DNA from: a virus
Length of the DNA stretch: 64,000 nt
Virus record (IMG/VR): IMGVR_UViG_3300042691_012890
Coordinates: 24,602 to 88,601 of that record
Strand: one strand, 5' to 3'
Shown: piece by piece, positions 46,690-54,179 of the stretch
Position numbering within the stretch: the first letter of the stretch is position 1
Layout of the letters: the number at the start of each line of letters is the position of its first letter
Position numbers and translations under genes: made by a program
The notes under the pieces: generated by a model
Databases searched by the model: none
Seen by the model: only the letters and a program-made list of their open reading frames with translations
Told to the model about the DNA's origin: nothing

Positions 46690-47620
46690 TGAACTTGCAC
46701 TCAACCATCATTTCGGTCAAACATGCGGTGAGATTCAGTTCCTGATCGGCAACAAATGCAGCCTGGTATTGATACTTTGCTAGAATAACGACTGCGTTTG
46801 GAATCGTAGACTTATCCATGATATCATACAGACTATCATAGATCTTACGATAGATCTTTGCAGGATCATCACCACCAAAGTCCGCAACCCACTTGCGCAT
46901 CGCACTGAAGTTTTGATCCTTGAGTGAAGTCACTAGATCATTGAGTGAAACATCAGCAATGGTTGTAAGAATACCAGCATCAATCTTACCGCTGACCGAA
47001 TAACGCTGCAGTTCATTCAGTACTCGGCGATAGTCAGGAAAGTGTTTCTTGACAACTTCAACGAGCACTGCCTTGTCATAAGGAATCTTTTCATTCGCTA
47101 GAATTTCAGCAGCACGACGCATGAACGCTGCAGCCATCTTCGGACGATCTTCTTTGCGAAGTTTGAATTCAATCACAGCGCATCGTGAATGCAGCGGCTC
47201 AATGATACGATTCTTGTAATTACAAGTCATGATGAACGTACAGTTATGAGCAAACTCTTCCATCGCTGCACGCATTGCAGGCTGCGTACTATTTGGATTT
47301 AGATAATCTGCCTCATCAATAATAATAACTTTCTTACCACCACCAAGAGACATTGCGCTTGCATAGTTCTTGATCTTGACGCGGAACGTATCAATACCAC
47401 TCTCATCCGAACCGTTGATCATCAGATAGTCGCAACCAATTTCATCACACAGCGCACGAGCGACTGTGGTTTTGCCAGTTCCTGGACCACCGCAGAGAAG
47501 GAGATGAGGAATCTCCTTGCGATCCACGTATGACTGGAATGTGGTCTTGTATTCTTCAGGAAGGATGCAGTCGGCAATAGTATGCGGACGATATTTTTCG
47601 ACCCAGAGCACTTCATTCAT
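46682..47620 (-). CDS. 44: Clamp loader ATPase gp44 (RFC-like)
   Basis: MNEVLWVEKYRPHTIADCIL, Walker A GGPGTGKTTVA, Walker B KVIIIDEADYL, sensor 1 FIMTCNYKNRI and the Arg finger SRC (LHSRCAVIEF) make it a clamp-loader AAA+ ATPase. At 312 residues it equals T4 gp44 (319). It makes a 4:1 complex with gp62 and opens the gp45 ring. AAGGAG precedes the ATG. Confidence 0.95.
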   Translation of the reverse strand: MNEVLWVEKYRPHTIADCILPEEYKTTFQSYVDRKEIPHLLLCGGPGTGKTTVARALCDEIGCDYLMINGSDESGIDTFRVKIKNYASAMSLGGGKKVIIIDEADYLNPNSTQPAMRAAMEEFAHNCTFIMTCNYKNRIIEPLHSRCAVIEFKLRKEDRPKMAAAFMRRAAEILANEKIPYDKAVLVEVVKKHFPDYRRVLNELQRYSVSGKIDAGILTTIADVSLNDLVTSLKDQNFSAMRKWVADFGGDDPAKIYRKIYDSLYDIMDKSTIPNAVVILAKYQYQAAFVADQELNLTACLTEMMVECKFNG

Positions 47621-47631
47621 AATATAACTCC

Positions 47632-47991
47632 TTATTCAAAACTATTGATCAAAATATCAGCAGCAACTTTATTAGATTCTTCCTCCTGAAAATATTTTTG
47701 TAACTCATAATTAGTTAAGAATTTATTGTAAATTCTGTAGTTTTTTGCTTTTTGATTCCAGACATCTACATGATATTTTCTGATATATGCTTCTTTAAAA
47801 AGGTAATCTGGTAACTCTTGTAAACCAGATTGTACATAACATTGAGCCTTTGATATCCACTTCTTTACTAATCGATCATTAATATCATCGTTTTCAAAAC
47901 ACCAGGCATGAATAACATCTACGCCTGTAGTACCATATATTGTGTTACAAACAGCATGTGGCGTTTTTTTGTAAGTAATCTCAGTATTCAT
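47632..47991 (-). CDS. Hypothetical protein, 119 aa
   Basis: The protein is charged and aromatic (HAWCFENDDINDRLVKKWIS; AKNYRIYNKFLTNYELQKYF), with no known domain. It lies 12 bases upstream of gp44. A phage-specific accessory role is possible. Confidence 0.6.
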   Translation of the reverse strand: MNTEITYKKTPHAVCNTIYGTTGVDVIHAWCFENDDINDRLVKKWISKAQCYVQSGLQELPDYLFKEAYIRKYHVDVWNQKAKNYRIYNKFLTNYELQKYFQEEESNKVAADILINSFE

Positions 47992-48009
47992 AATATAATT
48001 CTCAATAAA

Positions 48010-48171
48010 TTAAACAATATTCTTTTTACTCTCCATAACAGAGTAAAACGCCGCCACCAACACCAACATAACTGCGGGTGCTGACTGCGGAAGCCAAAAG
48101 AAATATGCGTTCGCGATTGTAAACGCAAAGAATATGATCATACAGATCAATAGTCTCAATTCATCATTCAT
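48010..48171 (-). CDS. Small membrane protein, 53 aa
   Basis: Two hydrophobic segments, LLICMIIFFAFTIANAYFFW and PAVMLVLVAAFYSVM, and a short charged end (SKKNIV). The ATG overlaps the upstream stop (ATGA). It fills a gap that would otherwise look empty. Function unknown. Confidence 0.65.
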   Translation of the reverse strand: MNDELRLLICMIIFFAFTIANAYFFWLPQSAPAVMLVLVAAFYSVMESKKNIV

Positions 48172-48380
48172 AACAAACCTTTAAACCTTTTTGCCGTCAA
48201 AGAACAATTTCTAATTGTTGTAACTAAAGACTCAATTATCTGAGATCTTCGCATAATTTCATGCATTTTATCTGGAGATGACTCAGTAGTCAATTCAAGT
48301 ATTTTTATTTGAGTCAATATGACTAAGCAGTCTTGTAGTTTTTCGTTTAATTCTTCTATTTTTTGTTCAGTTTCATTCAT
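48168..48380 (-). CDS. Small coiled-coil protein, 70 aa
   Basis: EQKIEELNEKLQDCLVILTQ is a heptad-like helix and the C-terminus is TIRNCSLTAKRFKGLL. Not recognised. It follows a 98-base gap that folds into a four-arm structure in theory, and GAGG is 7 bases from the ATG. Confidence 0.6.
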   Translation of the reverse strand: MNETEQKIEELNEKLQDCLVILTQIKILELTTESSPDKMHEIMRRSQIIESLVTTIRNCSLTAKRFKGLL

Positions 48381-48400
48381 AACAAAACCTCAAAAGAAGA

Positions 48401-48472
48401 TGGGGTGGAGAAGGTGAACTCCCACGGCGAGCAGTCTGGCGGATTGTGCCGTCTCTATGAAAGAGCACCCCA
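48401..48472 (-). other. Structured 72-base GC-rich element (possible cloverleaf RNA)
   Basis: The minus-strand transcript of 48472-48401 starts TGGGGTG and ends CACCCCA, a perfect seven-base closing stem. Inside lie CTCT-TTCAT-AGAG (4 bp), ACGGC...GCCGT (5 bp, 19-base loop) and GAG...CTC (3 bp). Arms do not overlap. It resembles a tRNA in length but lacks a D-loop GG, T-loop and anticodon arm. It sits in the leader of a 70-aa gene behind the DsbA-like gene. Confidence 0.45.
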
Positions 48473-48478
48473 ATAGAC

Positions 48479-48715
48479 TTATTTAGCCACCGTTTCGTAA
48501 ACTTCGACAAAATCGTTCTGTTGAGCGACTTCTTCGTCAAAATTACGCTTGTGGTAAGTCTTTGCCAACTTGCGTGACAACTTCTTAGGGATCTCATGCT
48601 CATCTTGCATCTTCTGTAGAATGTCCTTGATTAGATCGCGTTCTGACTCGATGCGAGTGAGTGAGTTTGAGATTTCTTGGAGACAGCCGAGAACCTTTGC
48701 CTTGTCGATCTTCAT
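48479..48715 (-). CDS. DsbA-like dsDNA-binding protein, 78 aa
   Basis: The C-terminus RKLAKTYHKRNFDEEVAQQN and FVEVYETVAK resembles T4 DsbA (late-transcription dsDNA-binding protein), which ends with a YHKxNxxxF..EEVVELYDTV pattern. The N-terminus LQEISNSLTRIESERDLIKD is a helix. It lies two bases from gp45, though T4 dsbA is near gene 33. The homology is suggested, not tested. Confidence 0.55.
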   Translation of the reverse strand: MKIDKAKVLGCLQEISNSLTRIESERDLIKDILQKMQDEHEIPKKLSRKLAKTYHKRNFDEEVAQQNDFVEVYETVAK

Positions 48716-48717
48716 AA

Positions 48718-49407
48718 TTATTCTCCAACTTCGCCGAAGGTTGAACTAGCGGCTTCGATAGCGATAAAGTAGGTGATGTCAATTTCCTTATGCTTGAACT
48801 TGGCAAGACCTTTCTTCGCAATCTCAACATCATACGAACCATCCATCAACTTGAAATTCTCAACCTTCATTACAACCTTGAAAGTTGTCTTTTCATCACC
48901 AGCACCAATTTCGATGGTCGACTGGTCAGCCGAATCATCCTTTACATCAGTTGCGGTGAATTTGATGGTTGTTCCATCGCTCTCAAAAACGAAATTGGGT
49001 GAACCAGAAATGCCAGCCGACTTCTTCATCCACTCAAGATCTTCTTGTGATAGAGAGAATGAGCAATCAGCATCACCAAGCGCAATAGCCTTCTCAGGCG
49101 GAGTCTTGATCACCTTTGAAGAACAATACTTGATATTGTCAGACTTCTTCTTGCCAGAATCAATGATTCCGATGCGATCATCTTCAAAAGAAAGATCAGC
49201 ATCCTTGTACAGAGAAATCTTAGCAAGCAACTTGTTCAGATCATAAAGAGCGAACTCCTTGGGGAATGACTCAGAAACAGTTGCCTCAACAAAGATAGTG
49301 CTCAATGGGGAAATGGTGCGGAGTTTATTGCCCTGCTTGAACAAGAGGCTCTGGTTGATGCCAGAAAAGTTTTTCAAGACTTGCACAGTATTATCAGAAA
49401 GTTTCAT
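48718..49407 (-). CDS. 45: Sliding clamp gp45
   Basis: The protein (MKLSDNTVQVLKNFSGINQS; FALYDLNKLLAKISLYKDAD; LEWMKKSAGISGSPNFVFE) matches T4 gp45 in length (229 against 228) and pattern. It forms the ring that holds gp43 on DNA and also activates late transcription with gp55 and gp33. It is the presumed target of the C-terminal STLEDLFG tails in the two modification enzymes upstream. It overlaps the dNMP kinase by 14 bases. Confidence 0.95.
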   Translation of the reverse strand: MKLSDNTVQVLKNFSGINQSLLFKQGNKLRTISPLSTIFVEATVSESFPKEFALYDLNKLLAKISLYKDADLSFEDDRIGIIDSGKKKSDNIKYCSSKVIKTPPEKAIALGDADCSFSLSQEDLEWMKKSAGISGSPNFVFESDGTTIKFTATDVKDDSADQSTIEIGAGDEKTTFKVVMKVENFKLMDGSYDVEIAKKGLAKFKHKEIDITYFIAIEAASSTFGEVGE

Positions 49408-50089
49408 AATTTACAACCTCATTTGCTTCAACACGATTATTATATAACGAATCCAACACAGAATCAACTCTAATTTTTAGAGTATCTAAATCACAATTAT
49501 TGTCTAGCACTACGTCATAGTGTGAACCGATCCAAGCCCACTCGCTCATATGAACGTGTGGATACTTTTGCTCCATGAGTTCTTCTGAATCTTGAAGCAT
49601 CCATAGATCATTTTCATCAGTAGTGTTTTGAGTAAATGCGCAAGAATACCACTCAGGATCAGGTCCACGCTTGACGCGAATGATTTTGCCACCAGAGTCT
49701 CGAATTGCTTGAATTTCATTTGGGAAACGAACATCAGCAATGACATAATTATTCTGAGGCGCTCGATCGCAACGACGCATTACTGTATGAACCCAGAGAT
49801 CAGGGTGAAATACTCCACGACCTGCCTCTGTGCCCATTAATTGTAATGCCAGTCTTGGTGAGAACGGACGACCAAGTTTTCTAGACCACCATGGATCATC
49901 TTGCTCGCGCCAAGATCTAGAACCCGCTGTATCGCCTTCAAGCATACTGCGATTCCAACCGAAGATCGCAGCGCAGGCATCCTTCACACTGTTGGCAAAA
50001 CTTTCTTTAATGAAAGAATGGCGATCAACAAGAATGTCTGCAACTGTACCTTTACCGTTTCCGATATTACCGACAAGTCCAATAATCAT
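49394..50089 (-). CDS. Deoxynucleoside monophosphate kinase (T4 gp1-like), 231 aa
   Basis: MIIGLVGNIGNGKGTVADIL has the P-loop GNIGNGKGT. GRPFSPRLALQLMGTEAGRG and VIADVRFPNEIQAIRDSGGK are characteristic of T4 gp1/dNMP kinase. It phosphorylates dTMP, dGMP and modified dCMP. In phages with hypermodified bases it charges unusual dNMPs, consistent with a modification operon beside it. Overlap with gp45 is 14 bases. Confidence 0.9.
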   Translation of the reverse strand: MIIGLVGNIGNGKGTVADILVDRHSFIKESFANSVKDACAAIFGWNRSMLEGDTAGSRSWREQDDPWWSRKLGRPFSPRLALQLMGTEAGRGVFHPDLWVHTVMRRCDRAPQNNYVIADVRFPNEIQAIRDSGGKIIRVKRGPDPEWYSCAFTQNTTDENDLWMLQDSEELMEQKYPHVHMSEWAWIGSHYDVVLDNNCDLDTLKIRVDSVLDSLYNNRVEANEVVNYETF

Positions 50090-50104
50090 AACAAAATCTC
50101 AGTA

Positions 50105-50923
50105 TTAGAGTGAACCGACGTAGTTAGCAACTGCTGGCATATCACCAGTAAATGCATAAGTTCCAATATGATGTGTCTTCATCCACGGGCAGAGCCAAAT
50201 CTTACCGCCAATCTTACGCCACATTTGACAGAACATGTAATCTTCAGACAAGTAGCGATCTGAGCCACCACCTGTGATAGAATCAGCAGAATCAATTACA
50301 GTGTCAAAGTAAGCATGGATATAACGTGAGCCATCAAAATTAGCCTGTCCAACGTGGTCTGGCTTATAGCGAATCATCGGAAATGCCTGCTGCATCTTCG
50401 AAAAGACTTCGCGATTGATAAGCATGTATCCAGTTCCGATTTCTAGAACTTCAATAGGCTCGGCTACTGAGAATTTTTCAGTTCCTGGAGCAGGATTAAA
50501 CACAAAATCGCCAGCAACTTTTTCTAGTTCTGCTGAACTGATTTCTGGATTTTTCTTAACTGCATCTTTAACTGAATTCCACTTAATTGACTTCTTAGGA
50601 TATGGCGCCCCAACGACATCTTTATCCAACGCCAATAGCGCAATAACGTCCCTAGGATCAAAGTGAATATCAGCGTCCAGGAATAAAAGATGGGTAAAGT
50701 CGTCAGCACGAAGAAATTCATCTACAAGATAATTTCTTGCGCGAGTAATCAGAGACTCATTAAAAATGAATGAAAATCTAACTTGAACTCCATACTGAGT
50801 ACAAGCAGACTGCAAGTCTAAACATGATTTGACGAACATTCCGTGAGACATACCGCCATACATAGGCGTAGCCACGAACAATTTCTTTTTGCGTAGATCT
50901 TCTACCTTTATTTGTAATTGCAT
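50105..50923 (-). CDS. GT-A family glycosyltransferase, 272 aa
   Basis: The N-terminus KLFVATPMYGGMSHGMFVKS and LLFLDADIHFDPRD (DxD) are GT-A features. Later IGTGYMLINREVFSKMQQAF and SEDYMFCQMWRKIGG support a small sugar transferase, of a kind I recall from T4-like phages. It follows the GT-B gene and precedes the dNMP kinase. It may act on DNA or a phage glycan. Confidence 0.8.
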   Translation of the reverse strand: MQLQIKVEDLRKKKLFVATPMYGGMSHGMFVKSCLDLQSACTQYGVQVRFSFIFNESLITRARNYLVDEFLRADDFTHLLFLDADIHFDPRDVIALLALDKDVVGAPYPKKSIKWNSVKDAVKKNPEISSAELEKVAGDFVFNPAPGTEKFSVAEPIEVLEIGTGYMLINREVFSKMQQAFPMIRYKPDHVGQANFDGSRYIHAYFDTVIDSADSITGGGSDRYLSEDYMFCQMWRKIGGKIWLCPWMKTHHIGTYAFTGDMPAVANYVGSL

Positions 50924-50964
50924 ATTAACTCCAAAGTATAAAATTCAAACCACTCTTTATATAG

Positions 50965-52296
50965 TCAACCGAAAAGATCTTCCAATGTACTTGTAACATT
51001 CAATCTTTGCGGAAATTTAAAGTGATCAGCCCAAACAGAATCAACTGTATCATTGAGAGATTCATCATATTTGCCTGTTTCAGTATTTGGCAAAATCTCG
51101 TTAGCAAAAGCAACATATTCTGATGCAATTTTCTTTCGATCAAATTGCTTTACGAATTCCCAGTTGTTGGCAACAATCTTACCATAATCAAATGGTTGCA
51201 TCATCAAGAACTTATTACAAAGATCACCAAACTGTTTAGGTGTTGCATCCCAAGGAATCATCAAGTAGTTCTTACCTGGCTTGAGTAGACCGACTCCTTT
51301 CTCATTATCAGAGACGCCAAGATTGCGAGCAATCGGAACAACACCCATTAGCATTGCATCAATAACTACGCGATTGAAGTGTTCACCATAAGTCTTAGAC
51401 CAAGAAGGATCTAATAGGAATTTACTATGACTCAAAATTTCATCACGCTTCTTTTCTGACACAAATCCAATATACTTCATACCCTTGTCTAGAGCATTTT
51501 GCCAGATCGGCTTACCAACTCTATTCTCAGATGCTTGAGGATCACGATCTAGTGTACAATAATATTCAGGCTTACATTTATCCTTTGATGACATGTAAGC
51601 ACGTTCAATTCCATCACCAGCAATAATTACTTGACCGTAGATATATGGCACTGCTGCTACAAGATCATCAACACGCTTCCATCGTTTGAACGTCTGAAGC
51701 GAGAAGATTGTGTCAGTTTTCTCATCAAAAGATGTTCCTTGCTTACGAGTTATATCCTGTGGATTCAGAATCAATGCGCGAGGAATCTGCATCGCAGCAG
51801 CCTGATTGTAGGCGCTAGGATGAACGCAAGCAAGACCAGCGATATATGGACGAAGATGATGAATCCAGGGATAGTTCTTGCGCAGGTTTCCATCATGAAC
51901 AATTACAACATGCTTCGCTTTTACGTCTTTGAACATACGAAGCCAAGACTGTTTACCTTCTGAATCTTGACACTTGAATCCAAAGATAGACTGCCAGATT
52001 ACAATATCATATTGATTAGCAAGATTTATAAACTTGTTGACGTCATTGTCGTTGATGAACGACAAGTATTCACCTCGCCAACCTTTACCCTGATGAACAG
52101 GAATACCAGTTCCAACACCAATATCATATCCTTCTAATTCTGAATCTTCAGCGAACTTACCACCAGTTTTTGTGCTACGAAGATAGACAAATCCAGTTTC
52201 ATGTCCGAGGTCTTTGAAGCCAGCAATCAATTGCTCAGTATGAGAAATGATACCACCGAAGTTATTGAAATCATGAACGACAGTCAATATTTTCAT
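50965..52296 (-). CDS. GT-B glycosyltransferase with C-terminal clamp-like tail, 443 aa
   Basis: The N-terminus MKILTVVHDFNNFGGIISHT is a GT4-type Rossmann start. The C-terminal half carries FSLQTFKRWKRVDDLVAAVP, IIAGDGIE and YGEHFNRVVIDAMLMGVVPI (E-x7-E-type donor site). The last eight residues STLEDLFG equal those of the upstream oxygenase and resemble the DNA polymerase tail. I infer DNA-base glycosylation at the fork. T4 alpha-glucosyltransferase has been reported to bind the clamp, which is precedent. Confidence 0.85.
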   Translation of the reverse strand: MKILTVVHDFNNFGGIISHTEQLIAGFKDLGHETGFVYLRSTKTGGKFAEDSELEGYDIGVGTGIPVHQGKGWRGEYLSFINDNDVNKFINLANQYDIVIWQSIFGFKCQDSEGKQSWLRMFKDVKAKHVVIVHDGNLRKNYPWIHHLRPYIAGLACVHPSAYNQAAAMQIPRALILNPQDITRKQGTSFDEKTDTIFSLQTFKRWKRVDDLVAAVPYIYGQVIIAGDGIERAYMSSKDKCKPEYYCTLDRDPQASENRVGKPIWQNALDKGMKYIGFVSEKKRDEILSHSKFLLDPSWSKTYGEHFNRVVIDAMLMGVVPIARNLGVSDNEKGVGLLKPGKNYLMIPWDATPKQFGDLCNKFLMMQPFDYGKIVANNWEFVKQFDRKKIASEYVAFANEILPNTETGKYDESLNDTVDSVWADHFKFPQRLNVTSTLEDLFG

Positions 52297-52299
52297 ATA

Positions 52300-53661
52300 T
52301 TACCCAAAAAGGTCTTCAAGAGTTGAAATTTTTTCAAATGCTTTAGGATGATATTTCTCAACCATCTTCTTACCACCATGCTTCTCGAGATAATCGTACC
52401 ATTCTTGAGAGTCCCACATACCTTCTGAAATACCATTCCAAAGACGACGTTGCATAGGATGCTCTGGATTCTTGCGGCGAGACTCTACAAACTGGTAACG
52501 AATATCTTCGTACTGCTTACTCCCTAATTCTAGCATTTTTTCTCGCAAATAGCAAACTAAACTTATACGTTCAGCCTCATTATCATTCAAAACAATCGGT
52601 GTATTTCCATGCATTATTTCATGATTGTTCACGAGAAGCAAATCGCCTGGTCTTACGTTGACCGCGATACGGTACTCAGGGAAAACCAAATAGCCACCAG
52701 AATAGTTGCCATTATTTGAAAGTACAAGTAGGTTTGAAAGACCATCTGCGAAGTCACCTGCGTCATAGTGTGCTGCTGTTCTAAATGTTTTGTTCACCGT
52801 AATTGTAGTGAACACTGTTCCAGGAACAACAAATGCTGGATCAATTTTATCAATAGCATTCTTTTGATTCTGCCATCGCCATGGTAGAAGTTCTTTGAAT
52901 CCTTTGTTTAGAGATTGAAGAAACGGGAAAGAAAGTTTAAATTTATCGAATGAATGCTGTGTATAAGAAGTTGCGCGCCCATAAGGAATGCGAGGATACC
53001 GATCAAACCAGCCAGCAATTCCAGAAAAAACAGGATTTGCGTAGGTTGTGTCTGAAATATACGTTTCAAAAACTTCATTTGCTTCATGTTTCCTTTCTGC
53101 TATAGAAAGATTTACAACTTCCTTCAACCAATTATCAAAATTGAAATTATCTTCTTTGACTTTAGCAGCCAACCAAACTAAGCCGCGAGTGCTTTGAGTA
53201 TTAGAATATTTTTCTTTGATAGAATCAATTTCTTTTTGTACATCAATTTCAATTACGCTATTTTCTTCTTGCTTCTTAAAAAAGTCAAGAGCGCGAAGTT
53301 GGACTTCGTTTACCCATTCTCGACCTAAACAAGTTGAACCTTTTGGTCCTGCCGCCAATCCGCGATTTTGTGATTGTGTAGCAGCCTCACGCAGTCCGAT
53401 ATAGGCTTGTTCTTGTTCTTCCTTGGTGAAAAAGTTCTTACGAAAAATAAATGCAACTTTACGTTCATCTTTCGTTTTAATTTGAGTGCAGTCAGCGCAA
53501 TTTTCTTGATTGCAATTAGACATCGATGTAGGATCGCAGTCTGCTTTTTGATAACAGTCAGTGTCTTCTTCGACCAAAACATCATAATGTGATTCGTCTA
53601 AAAATTGTCCAAGCAAATGCGAACAATCTAATTTTTGCCTTGCAACTATAACTTTAGTCAT
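52300..53661 (-). CDS. TET/JBP-like 2OG-Fe(II) dioxygenase with clamp-like tail, 453 aa
   Basis: The C-terminal catalytic region reads VFTTITVNKTFRTAAHYDAG, then LSNLLVLSNNG and YSGGYLVFPEY, VRPGDLLLVNNHEIMHGNTP and AERISLVCYLR. HxD (His298, Asp300), His351 and Arg365 are all present. This fits the TET/JBP family that oxidises thymine or 5-methylcytosine in DNA. An N-terminal region has five cysteines in residues 36-58. The C-terminus is STLEDLFG. It is the first gene after a perfect promoter. Base target (T or mC) is unknown; no C5 methyltransferase is in the window. Confidence 0.85.
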   Translation of the reverse strand: MTKVIVARQKLDCSHLLGQFLDESHYDVLVEEDTDCYQKADCDPTSMSNCNQENCADCTQIKTKDERKVAFIFRKNFFTKEEQEQAYIGLREAATQSQNRGLAAGPKGSTCLGREWVNEVQLRALDFFKKQEENSVIEIDVQKEIDSIKEKYSNTQSTRGLVWLAAKVKEDNFNFDNWLKEVVNLSIAERKHEANEVFETYISDTTYANPVFSGIAGWFDRYPRIPYGRATSYTQHSFDKFKLSFPFLQSLNKGFKELLPWRWQNQKNAIDKIDPAFVVPGTVFTTITVNKTFRTAAHYDAGDFADGLSNLLVLSNNGNYSGGYLVFPEYRIAVNVRPGDLLLVNNHEIMHGNTPIVLNDNEAERISLVCYLREKMLELGSKQYEDIRYQFVESRRKNPEHPMQRRLWNGISEGMWDSQEWYDYLEKHGGKKMVEKYHPKAFEKISTLEDLFG

Positions 53662-53687
53662 GAGAACACCTCTCTTTCTTGTGTTCT

Positions 53688-53716
53688 ATTATATATGTGC
53701 ATTTAGTCTCTGTCAA
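53688..53716 (-). promoter_or_regulatory. Perfect sigma70 promoter for the DNA-modification operon
   Basis: TTGACA (53711-53716), 17-base spacer and TATAAT (53688-53693) on the minus strand match the consensus exactly. The transcript would begin about 20 bases before the ATG at 53661 with GAGGT upstream. Such a promoter would be read by the unmodified host RNA polymerase early in infection. Confidence 0.85.
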
Positions 53717-53721
53717 ATAAA

Positions 53722-53748
53722 CTGTGGGGGCAAGAACTGCCCCCACAG
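53722..53748 (-). terminator. Rho-independent terminator
   Basis: CTGTGGGGGC (53722-53731) and GCCCCCACAG (53739-53748) form a perfect ten-base stem with a seven-base loop. On the minus strand it is followed by TTTATTT. It ends the winged-helix-like gene message just before the modification promoter, whose -35 box starts within the tail. Confidence 0.88.
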
Positions 53749-53774
53749 AAACCAGAATGGTTTACTCAGATGAA

Positions 53775-54071
53775 TTAGCCATTCATCGAGACGCTGATAG
53801 CATCACGGTAGAGAGTCTTGCGAGCGCGAGCAACATGACCCTGATCGAGATACTTCTCGAACTGAGCCGAAGGATTGCCAATGCGATACGCAAACACCTT
53901 CTCACCACGGCTGTTCGTGATGCGATTGGTGTATACAGAGATACCCTCATTGCGAGCACGATAGACGAGGTCAGCAACGTTCTCGACCTTGAACAAAGTG
54001 CGAGCCTGGCGGCTGGTCACCTGATTGCCATCGACGAGATAGCTGACAAACGAGTTAAGAGCATTAGACAT
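53775..54071 (-). CDS. Winged-helix-like small protein, 98 aa
   Basis: Start MSNALNSFVSYLVDGNQVTS at 54071 is chosen. TSRQARTLFKVENVADLVYR then ARNEGISVYTNRITNSRG and EKVFAYRIG have the winged-helix pattern (QA-x-LF-x-V... and a beta wing). Relatives occur in T4-like phages. It has its own promoter, a hairpin in the leader and a strong terminator, so it is a monocistronic, highly expressed gene. DNA binding is inferred. Confidence 0.7.
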   Translation of the reverse strand: MSNALNSFVSYLVDGNQVTSRQARTLFKVENVADLVYRARNEGISVYTNRITNSRGEKVFAYRIGNPSAQFEKYLDQGHVARARKTLYRDAISVSMNG

Positions 54072-54104
54072 ATAATATACCTTCACAAAAATACCCCTTC
54101 AATA

Positions 54105-54136
54105 ATATCGCAAGATTGGGGCTTGCCTTGCGATAT
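54105..54136 (-). promoter_or_regulatory. Hairpin in the 5' leader of the winged-helix gene
   Basis: ATATCGCAAG (54105-54114) pairs exactly with CTTGCGATAT (54127-54136); the 12-base loop is ATTGGGGCTTGC. It lies between the promoter and start codon, about 33 bases upstream of the ATG. It could stabilise the mRNA or be an operator for the encoded DNA-binding protein. Confidence 0.6.
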
Positions 54137-54143
54137 ACCATTT

Positions 54144-54172
54144 ATTATATACTAACAAACGGCAAAAGTAAA
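54144..54172 (-). promoter_or_regulatory. Sigma70-type promoter for winged-helix-like gene
   Basis: TTTACT (54167-54172), 17-base spacer and TATAAT (54144-54149) on the minus strand. It stands in the gap after the gene ending at 54180, giving a 70-base leader. Confidence 0.7.
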
Positions 54173-54179
54173 CTCTTGC

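Noticed and set aside
48401-48472. tRNA gene in the 72-base cloverleaf-like element
   Set aside because: Acceptor-like stem fits, but neither strand gives a D-loop with GG, a TTCRA T-loop or a seven-base anticodon loop on a five-base stem.
48373-48603. 76-codon minus frame across the structured gap
   Set aside because: It runs out of frame through the DsbA-like gene and the GC-rich gap and has no domain; the DsbA-like frame is better supported.
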